Assembly: GCA_007695145.1 (NCBI GenBank)
Contig: REEI01000041.1
Location: forward strand, 19,339 to 83,338
DNA length: 64,000 bases
Direction of reading: 5' to 3'
DNA from: Saprospirales bacterium
GTDB lineage: Bacteria > Bacteroidota > Bacteroidia > Chitinophagales > Saprospiraceae
Part shown: piece after piece, positions 62,601 to 64,000 of the stretch
How the letters are laid out: every line of letters starts with the position of its first letter
Numbering within the stretch: position 1 is the stretch's first letter
Made by a program: the position numbers and the translations under genes
Notes under the pieces: model-generated
Databases searched by the model: none
Told to the model about the DNA's origin: nothing
Seen by the model: only the letters and a program-made list of their open reading frames with translations

Positions 62601-63423
62601 GTTCGAAACTTACTTCCCTGAGTATATTGAATATAGCAATATCACGGAAGATCAGAAAGGTGAGGACTATGTGGCTGTTAAGATCGGTGATGTGACTGAT
62701 GATATCGGTCAGGCTCAGAATGCTCAAAGCAGAGCTTACAGATCACTATTGATTGAAAATCGCGAGTTGAATAGGGGAGAGGTGGTTACCGTACCTGTAA
62801 TGATGAATGGCATCAACCAGGCCGTGGGTTATCAGTTTGGACTGAACTTCAGTACTACTGACCTGCGATTTATGGATGTTCAATTCAACAGTGACCTGAG
62901 CAATATCATGCCGGCTAACTTCTCCGATCGCTTTGCAAAAGAGGGAGTATTGAGAACCAACTGGTTCAATGCATTGTCTCAGGATATTTACAACGGTATG
63001 GAATTGATGACCCTCAGCTTCGAAGTCTTAACAGACGGAATTATGTTGAGCGATGTGATCTCTATGGAGTCTGAAAGAATGCTTCCAGAAGCATACGACA
63101 ACTTCGGTGAGATTTACAACCTGAACGTTGAGTTTATCGAGAGAACTGCTATTGCAGCGGATGCTTTTGAACTGTTCCAGAACCAGCCTAACCCGTTTGG
63201 TACTGAAACCGTCATTGGCTTTGTACTTCCGGAAGAAATGGATGTGACCATCGAAATCATTGATGAGACCGGCCGATTGATAAGAAGCTATGATATTCAG
63301 GCTACTGAAGGCTATAATGCTCTTCGCGTAGATGCTGATAATCTCAGCTCTGGATTATACTACTACCGACTGGTTTCTGATAAGTATCACGCTGTTAAGC
63401 GAATGATACTGCAAAATCAGTAA
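41644..63423 (+). CDS. Giant secreted HYR-type multi-repeat protein with dockerin-like, cohesin-like and T9SS type A sorting domains
   Basis: Uninterrupted 7259-codon ORF. Signal peptide to ...GMNQVEA; dozens of modules with DNC...F..G...V.....D..GN...CSF.V.V.D...P; C-terminus FELFQNQPNPFGTETVIGFVLPEEMDVTIEIIDETGRLIRSYD...LSSGLYYYRLVSDKYHAVKRMILQNQ. Confidence 0.96.
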   Translation: MIANIYSRINRTAGFVTLTCLSTLFFLSLGMNQVEAQCNTTPGGSVTVDANASGVGFLNAAQLTANGWTLDGGFFCGTLRYFDGPAPGGVLLGTELIGVGSGLARSCGTFTIWVEQASGPAGFNAGNREPVTFTVTDPVLDLPAVGAFDISYDCDVNPGIVTTYLSSIQLDIAAASSSNCNDIDAVWIVGSADTVSNSCVGNTREVIIQHRYEVTNNHGVSEDYFVNITYVDNEAPEWDDPTTGVLPGNNGATFDPGINRLVVTLDCNDPDFAANLTAWQAWQPSATDNCNQNTVSVSVFNTDVVNPGCPIYERQVTRFDASDGCVTTTAGERFRLWLNLVDDQAPVITSAPDTVDVFTAPPGWPNCQYVFTDELDITATDCRTFTSDWSVSIATTGNIVDNGSGTGLSANPTLEVGEYEITYLIDDGCNQNDTSIYIRVINNNGLDVTCPANQGPIPFLSNGCGNTAVWNRPEVTGFCTGNYSDYFVGTTIVNLANGDSSNVVVSPIDPADTLGVSANVTEGEWEVVYYFEDNLGDSYTCSFTITVEDDRAAEFTSCNTPPDIAACDSTRVQDLAPQLRCPASVDSVVQYPPVDMYLVDVPGLVVADGETFEVTIISYSLFRSDTCVKVVTLNETLNDSPTRNVDSLPAINPNTLLAAGCGAINIPRPTATSCSGETIYGVAGPGGIDLSDTTRWVITGEFNLANLIWTYTDGNGSSTQEQEIEITSDERAPLVVCPNDVVVSTDANVCERTNVPGINLTYVSPGLPYTEGNLLSPGQYTDDCDPSPEVSYEINGVGGFTPGNDAGVGTFDLGVNTVTYQVEDDNGNSSSCTVDVTVEDNEPPTFDCPTSQTLFTSDLDLFTGDCSIEFNDMFDPTNIQDNCDPDPTVSWATPGFLNPLGLTMSPSSGSTLDGVEADISPNFLGFGLGIGQVTVQWSVTDNAGNNSTCNVTYVIIDDEDPEIDCPTDITVSYIADGGGVEVCSYTASGGEFDFTSVTDNCSANTPTYIITGATNTGGTGSIDGVVLNIGDNNVTWSVSDPQGNTDDCSFTVTVEDDQAPLVDFTTAQECGDTITVVSTSVECNPPISWEQPIFDLSLFECNLVTATRTITGAGVNGPAPAYDVNNDILAYVSAGFNLGATEIVYFFADAAGNDTTCTITVIAEDNTNPQLVACAGSIDLNGICDNIPIGDLRANAAFTDNCISFTVFQSPSPTTTRFDANGGVSLNDGDAITVRVWAEDASGNPSDTCFLTVTFFANDNPIPNVSPLPILNLDNDLDIGCGSVELAAPTATNCNGDVILGVPSGGGALTDVNGDGTLWLIENPTPVTITWTYDNAGNIVSQNQTIQFENNDRDPRVVCFPNQTFSVLSGCTFNPESASSGVLDFTYVSPMIPYSSFSLNPGEYTDICDIDPVVSWEVTGATFGSGTNSNPGNFDYNVGLHTVSVTVADDQGQDATCSFELTVQDNISPAISVPSTTVTLFSNDGGWTGCTYIFDDSFDLEIWGSVSDNCGIASVEWSIPGFVPVFPFINPIAVTPSSSSGVTTLSGLEMDASATSSGFFNGSGTAVIRWTVTDVNGNTSTQDVRFNFIDNTPPDLVCPVDTTVDYSTGGGTSTVCTYTVSGGIFDATVDDNCTVTSFSYAITGATFSVGTGSVDGESLNIGNNTITWAATDGALNASTCSFNVEVVDDLAPEIDFITSQECGDTIRIYSTPTSCNPSVGWEQPILDQSLFDCSNIVSGIRTLTNNIGNPDPYVFNNPGSYNGSSDFALGFGSILYEFEDAAGNITTCELTVEVLDTIPPVLNSCDVTATVNSICDNVNLPSFTGNAAIADNCTALSFFQSPAADTDLIDANGGTSLTDGDQITVLVWATDNSGNVSDTCSITVTFNADSIPVPAVSSLPGINPGNTLEAGCGPLAIDAPIATTCNGDTIYATTGGAGITDLGTTPPSYEFNNFNGNVIWGYDDGFGNVTSQNQNIQVTSDTAAPAVICPTDILVSTDPNECTAIPNNTTGVNLAMTFVDPSGDFPPYPPTSLTTGEYTDNCDSNPTVEFEFSGATVFGPATIVGNDPGTQVFNDGTTTVTVTVTDASSNSASCSYTVTVEDNQAPLLTCPGDPITVVAFNDPGECFATVNNIGVDVVENCAIDTIYYEIFFLTSTVSGPNDASGTQFPVGGFLNYPVVYTAIDTSGNIGTCTFFVQVFDNEPPAINPIICDTTFTNDTDLGLCTYTQSFNYGFVVTDNCTDLANLTFETEFVNPDGSVSMVNGQTFNYDFEVGTTVATLTATDLAGNSSTCESTFVVEDNELPIINCNPNDTIAGLACELGAQEFALDFSDNCGVVLDSFASFNIDNNGVLLTAGGEIKINGITGELFFTANIFAGLTTIEYTVLDVNGNESLPCEFTVLLLENSNTTVVCQPTPSVNLNSNGEANIPLNLVYSSHDGFCPNPTIVHSPTSVDCTDGDDVLVTVVVSDNAGNIDSCQTTVAINDLILPTAACVDTFTAILDSNGEVTITTSDIDNGSDDNTSPLCALDLSLDIVNFDCGNVGPNTVVLTVEDVYENVSTCSAVVNVVDNEAPSIVCPSDLNVDTDAGICTHNVASLEPVSVSDNCAIDSVSYAISGATSGSGLSPLANVDFNLGNSTVVFTATDVSGNSTTCSVLVVVTDNEAPVANTGICNNVDTVSTDAGLCSAAIDYDFVSDGWFSDNCTSNENLFYSGEITNPDMTTTPFTGGDPTLTFQLGTSTLTVFAEDAAGNISLACVNTIEVEDNELPDPGCPANIDFGTAVDCDATIELFFNPTDNCGLEVDSFQLTFDNFAQQPNIQNSGWRNGVLGGNPVLVEFGTGTTDVTFWVEDVNGNSNSCTFQVEVTTGNDDLSITCFTGRTVELGSDGTHTFSGADDLFGNIIGACPPTQTFFTPAFVDCQDGDSVEVEIIYVDNAGQSDTCTTTVAIEDNIPPVPSCVTALTVELDSTGNQSITTADIDDGSNDNTFPTCPLDLSLNVDQFSCADLGQVDVWLTVVDVYDNVDSCLVVVDVVDNLNPQIFCPDDVAVSTDLGDCTAVVTDIAPDSTWENCTIDSITYVITGVTSGSGNDDASGSVFELGASLVTYTIYDNSQNSTTCSFSVTVDDNEPPMITCATQDTTVGTSEDGIIGDCVFSINGANAAGFSASATDNCAMPPVVTHNISGLASNQSLVGFDAPLGTTTIVWTADDGNGNTASCSFVLTVEDDEDPFAGCPGNISITNASGCDATRLISVTPTDNCGLVWSSFTVDFDNAGTGLVNDLVPAWQQAQANGELLVEFAIGETVVTYFIEDESQNSHECSFIVTVTEGDDTGTLVCQDEITVELNADGYYALRTNDLIIEHNGFCSPITDIFTPDTLFCTDGDQIIVAIESFDNGGNSDNCTVIVNIVDNINPTAICLQSLNVYLDVDGLAVLDSNALDDGSFDNTTVSNPSCDLDFEISQSGFDCSDLGTSTIFQVVTDVYDNVDTCYTSVTVLDTLAPVVTCPMDVIVDNDAGECSAEVSGIEPLDVSDNCTVVDTSFTFSGDLIGSGSGDASGTVFPVGTTTVVYTISDESNNTSSCDFTVTVNDVEAPAITCVLTPINLGTSEDGNPGDCVYTASNAEFDATATDNCQLDQVFNNLNNTASLDGEDFGLGTHTVRWYATDIYGNIDSCDIEITVVDDELPNPGCPGNQLFSNASGCGDVYQIGINAFDNCQLDTSSFAITFNRSDASIANPLDNHVANGSVLLNLPVGVTQVTYYIEDVNNNANSCSFTIGVTVGDPSAGVTLTCQNPIEVYLDQNGEYEFIEDDLLNTINGFCEPRVTTITPAVVDCEDRPNLTVQLKVEDFGGRIDSCTTSVTILDTIPPVALCQDTTVYLDAQGFVSIDSSFINDGSFDNADLCGLTMELSESNFDCEDVGANTVALTVTDVFSNSTTCEATVTVVDSIPPTIECVANQAQFNDPGECGAVVDNLALVVADDNCAIDTIEFTVSGDTQAGGGDDASGVFFNVGTSTVTYTVTDVNNNVSTCSFDVVITDNEAPQFEGPFANGDTLVLTSGDNVFYECFYEVISTEFDPVVTDNCAVAAVWNDLNNASSLAGVQFAPGTHDVRWYAEDIYGNIDSIDIEITVEDDEAPIVTCDANFDLNANSGCDASRQFNIGFEDNCAIDASTFEYFTDNPDVNEVSVNNLTENGVEVTLEFPVGTTIVGWVIQDIYGNADTCYTTVNVFTTNGPIANCVDNFTAILDENGEYAPRPQDLLTNYTPGQSSCGIDTVMFSPDVLDCSNRPVTTVEVTVMDVAGLTDVCSVPVTITDTIPPVALCRDTTVYLDAQGFVSIDSSYINNGSSDNADLCGLTMDLSRMTFDCDDIENNPISVTLTVTDVFGNSSECVGNVVVLDTVPPVPVCPASVVQDNDMGECGAVVNNIDLTADDNCAVDFWSYSLTGATQGSGSDNASGEFFVAGTTTVTYTVNDVNNNTASCSFDVTINDTENPVIVCSSDTLVTTSGDGLPDYDCLYVTQGAEFDPVSITDNCMVDSWSNSENGQASLAGVAFEAGTHTVTWTVLDTAGNSSTCDIVIEVLDDQAPVLSNCPSDVTIQSAGNCGTNYSWIVPDSIDNCEIESLTVSSTNRPGFWINTVIPGFHDADFPVGSTTIQYMLTDTTGNADSCSFVVTVTGAPNTQQGPEITCQSAPYIAHLNTDGEFVIDTSTFGEYGVTIVSGECPISNKWVGQQVLTCADIPQVQVTFFVNDGAGNIDSCQKTFTIVDTIAPVAACMDATVYLDATGFKMIDETYIDDNSSDNAEACGLDFVLSRTTFGCVDVDNPVTVTMTVTDIFGLSDSCTAVVTVLDSIAPTVMCPTVLSSYINDMGECGAVIDMLELVANDACGIASVTWSASGATNATGTDDVSGTFFDVGSTDVTYTASDSSGNSSTCTFTIQVDDIEAPVVLCPQPQTRGTGDDNEGLYDCAYTTQGAEFDYTDVTDNCAVDTFYHNQSGAASAQTLDGFVFGLGTTQVVWTVIDEAGLSSTCSFTVNVNDNEAPDFQGTCLPDTIIASTLTSCDALFVWTTPVAIDNCQLVSTSEEAVDPSGASILVFPNGSTNRQAMFPAGTSTVTYVATDAAGNSTECEFDVTVTNSGSGPIAICLYAPDIFLDANGQATIEPEDINPTYGSQGNCPLADVSVSPSLITCSNLDEVLVTLTVVDFAGGSDQCQVTLNVIDNIDPTAVCDDFTVALSASGSATVNATDIDNGSSDNCNIVSRELSTGGNSWSNSLNFACGQLGPNVVYLRVTDQSGNSASCDATVVVEDNIAPVVNCPADVTVGTSSIGSFDCVGSHTWTIPTPSDNCGISSFTEMLTGSTVAGPDNVMGQGGTSTTQTFELGTTTVVYSASDVAGNNADCSFDVTVVDDQAPQITCPSDAVFATSEDGSGDCSFTLTGTDLDATASDNCSGIGAVSNDFNSGSSLDGATFPVGTTTVEWSVSDATGSNSSACTFTVTVADDEGPIFDYCPPSVTIPTVGPGACNNNYTWQAPMEADIDDNCGFGDLTVTESVSSPYGTITIIPTGYDPTDPTKQERTALFPIGTSTVFYTAVDLAGNETVCSFDVTVTESTPPVALCQDATVYLDASGTAAITPDDVDNNSFDNCEIASMSVDPSTFGCNDVGTGVSVTLTVEDFSGNTATCTSTVTVLDTIPPMAACQDITVDLDGSGQAVVEAEDVDANAGGNCSVDSYEISTDGGNSFLSSALFTCADLGGQSVVLMITDQNGNEATCDATVTVEDVTSPQITCPNGGSVVTSNNGTGDCTGSFTWTVPTPTDNCEVTVLEAQLSGATSGTIDQLDILGQTVSADFNVGTTTVVYYTEDQSGNTATCEVTVVVTDDEAPALAGPTSLSVTTSEDGQPGDCRYTVNGNEFDPTSFGDNCSLTAVPVHNYTGGGVISNTTLSNARFPVGTTNVVWSLTDDAGLTSSYTLTVTVADDEAPVFLTCPSDRTVNSSAFNCNQIVAWNLPYAISDNCGVASVTEEFSDPAVNPIHNYNFFNQTGSTGTALFSAGITTVTYTATDVNGLSSVCEFTVTVLDNQAPVVTNCPTSATITDICADTPLPDWTGTVTVTDNCTGNQEVSQYPAAGTLLGDIAGLILNEGQTFTVTVTATDLSPNYLSGSCSFEVTLVNDDVPQPLVPGPLLPTTNEIACDGNSAIVVAPLANISGGCNGPSQVSAQLVPVPSGVVNNGNGTYTFPNGFNAMVTWVYTNGSNEVSQLQTIVVSPDNNAPVAICQTATVSLNAMGTGSLTASMVDGGSFDSECSIASRSVSQTSFSCANLGTNTVTLTVTDENGNNATCNATVNVVDNIAPVAVCQNAVIELQPNEMVTLDPAMINNGSSDNCGSISLAATPSTFGCGDTGVNHVILTVTDGSGNTAQCSATVVVNNNLPPAVTCNDITVQLNGSGSAAINLGMVADISVPCDANFTASLSKTSFNCGDVGANTVVVTASNSDNNQLANCTATVTVEDNIAPVIVSCPVNVLTCNAGVDIPALVATDNCGIDDITYVLSGVTEGSGDGSVAITDVNFLHGVTNINYTVTDVNGNTASCVTVVTIDNTSEPTTICINDLNVNIGSSGMISIDAAFFNANSFDPGCPDTELSYLMSVNGGDLVSSFDFDCSSVGTNSIMLHAYDGAGNSGNCQTTLNVFDVIAPTAVCNAGIDVSLGTNGTVEINPADLDGGSSDNCFISFSASQTVFDCEDIGTNSVTLTVTDSGGNTATCTTTVTVEDDMPPVAICDDPVFVISNPNHAIILEAADVDGGSSDNCGIASMSVTPSVFTCSNEGANLVVLTVTDNNGNVSTCESTVTIICQEDIYVVSGRVSTEYGYNLDQVEVTMTGSSSQSMVTGSNGNYTFTVENGSDVTVTPTRDIDYLEGVSTLDLILIQRHILQIEALDSPYKIIAADANKDDNLSVVDLVLFLNLIVGNIDELPDNDSWRFVPADFDFPNPVNPFETYFPEYIEYSNITEDQKGEDYVAVKIGDVTDDIGQAQNAQSRAYRSLLIENRELNRGEVVTVPVMMNGINQAVGYQFGLNFSTTDLRFMDVQFNSDLSNIMPANFSDRFAKEGVLRTNWFNALSQDIYNGMELMTLSFEVLTDGIMLSDVISMESERMLPEAYDNFGEIYNLNVEFIERTAIAADAFELFQNQPNPFGTETVIGFVLPEEMDVTIEIIDETGRLIRSYDIQATEGYNALRVDADNLSSGLYYYRLVSDKYHAVKRMILQNQ
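43288..47960 (+). repeat. Array 1 in the giant gene: six-module super-repeat of ~1.87 kb, ~2.5 copies
   Basis: Aligned Cys anchors: LLAAGCGAI 43624, LDIGCGSVE 45484, LEAGCGPLA 47377 (spacings 1860 and 1893 nt). Module f recurs as QECGDTITVVSTSVECNPPISWEQPIFDLSLFEC / QECGDTIRIYSTPTSCNPSVGWEQPILDQSLFDC. Confidence 0.88.
47960..59880 (+). repeat. Array 2 in the giant gene: five-module super-repeat of ~1.36 kb, seven full copies plus partial/variant ends
   Basis: First-module Cys anchors at 48877, 50266, 51646, 53005, 54346, 55696, 57064 and a variant at 58480. Spacings 1389, 1380, 1359, 1341, 1350, 1368, 1416 nt. Confidence 0.9.
60439..62180 (+). repeat. Stalk: seven tandem ~80-90 aa modules, mostly one type
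   Basis: Tandem blocks starting PVAICQTATVSL, PVAVCQNAVIEL, PAVTCNDITVQL, PVIVSCPVNVLT, PTTICINDLNVN, PTAVCNAGIDVS, PVAICDDPVFVI; ~249 nt average. Confidence 0.85.
62353..62540 (+). other. Dockerin-like segment (two EF-hand-like loops) within the giant protein
   Basis: DIDYLEGVSTLDLILIQRHILQIEALDSPYKIIAADANKDDNLSVVDLVLFLNLIVGNIDEL: duplicated D-x-D...(S)xxDL-helix pattern, second loop DANKDDNLSVVDL. Confidence 0.75.
62743..63147 (+). other. Cohesin-like beta-sandwich segment within the giant protein
   Basis: LNRGEVVTVPVMMNGINQAVGYQFGLNFSTTDLRFMDVQFNSDL ... LRTNWFNALSQDIYNGMELMTLSFEVLTDG resembles the cohesin consensus (VTVPV...GYQF.L.FD...L.F). Motif-level only. Confidence 0.5.
63166..63420 (+). 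other. T9SS type A C-terminal sorting domain of the giant protein
   Basis: FELFQNQPNPFGTETVIGFVLPEE...IEIIDETGRLIRSYD...GYNALRVDADNLSSGLYYYRLVSDKYHAVKRMILQNQ. Confidence 0.92.
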
Positions 63424-63453
63424 ATCCCAGTCAGGGTTTATGAAATGATATGA

Positions 63454-63490
63454 AAAGAGCGGTTGGGTTTTCCCGATCGCTCTTTTTCTT
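63454..63490 (+). terminator. Strong Rho-independent terminator after the giant gene
   Basis: 14-bp stem AAAGAGCGGTTGGG / CCCGATCGCTCTTT (two G-T wobbles) with TTTT loop, followed by T-rich tract; 31 nt past the stop. Confidence 0.92.
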
Positions 63491-63629
63491 TGCCAATACT
63501 TGGCCATGCCGCTTTTTTCATTATATTTATCGCACACCTTATATATAGCTAGAGGTCTACCCTGCCTCCAGGCTAAATGCCCTTCCCTTGCGAACTGCTA
63601 CATATATATATGTATCTCAATTTTCGCCC

Positions 63630-64000
63630 TTCTGAATGAATCAGATATAGCATGCCCTTTGAAATAGTTTATCGAATCCTAAAAATATATGCAAGGAATA
63701 GGATACAATGCTGCCAATAGCCAACCGGAAATTTTACACAAGCTAAACATTTGTCAGCCTTGAATTTTTTTATTACTTTTTGTACTTGTGCTGCGCTTGC
63801 CGTACCACTTGTACTGAGTGTTTATCAAAGCACTTGTGCTGAGCGTATCGAAGCACTTGTGCTGAGTGTATCGAAGCATCAGAATCAATAGTAGGAGTGA
63901 ACGCTATTTAGCTGGTAACTTCAGTATAAATCTGGTTGATGATAGGTGGAAGATGAGTAAAAGTTATTGATGCACAATTGAAAAATGATTAGTTATATAT
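63630..64000. repeat. Dispersed intergenic repeat, copy B (runs to window edge)
   Basis: Same ordered blocks as copy A at 37631..37870, plus an extra ~50 bp segment and an expanded 23-bp tandem array. Confidence 0.65.
63783..63876. repeat. Four tandem 23-25 bp units, consensus CACTTGTGCTGAGYGTATCGAAG
   Basis: Units 63783-63805, 63806-63830, 63831-63853, 63854-63876; the last two differ at one position. The unit junction forms the palindrome AGCACTTGTGCT. Confidence 0.9.

Noticed and set aside
41658-62727. Many antisense ORFs of 60-184 aa inside the giant gene (e.g. 45075..45629, 46923..47432, 56413..56862)
   Set aside because: They are complementary to a clearly coding, compositionally biased repeat ORF and show no recognisable domains or consistent starts.
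63783-63876. Possible CRISPR array
   Set aside because: Units abut directly with no unique spacers and there are no cas genes in the window; it is a simple tandem repeat.

Overview
This is a chromosomal window from a Bacteroidota bacterium, probably Saprospiria-like judging by its gene families. That placement is inference; no rRNA marker is present. I support about 36 protein-coding genes. They include a type IX secretion (T9SS) / gliding core cluster (PorP/SprF-like, gldK, gldL, gldM, gldN at ~3.9-9.6 kb) and housekeeping genes (rplU, an rpmA carrying an extra C-terminal domain, recF next to a DUF721/DciA-like gene, nusB, guaA, a SpoU/TrmH-family methyltransferase, acyl-CoA carboxylase beta). 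There are several exported or outer-membrane proteins and T9SS cargo. The dominant feature is one uninterrupted 21.78 kb ORF (41644..63423, 7259 aa) encoding a giant secreted HYR-type repeat protein. Reading it by eye gives a nested architecture: about 65-70 modules of ~80-100 aa grouped into two kinds of higher-order unit. The first is a six-module ~1.87 kb unit, ~2.5 copies. The second is a five-module ~1.36 kb unit, seven full copies plus partial or variant ends. A seven-module stalk, a regulatory-like beta domain, a dockerin-like segment, a cohesin-like segment and a T9SS type A sorting domain follow. Other points of note are a T9SS-cargo remnant broken by one in-frame TAG, a pair of related intergenic repeats at ~37.6 and ~63.6 kb with a 23-bp tandem motif, and clear intrinsic terminators. 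No tRNA, rRNA, CRISPR array or transposase was recognised.
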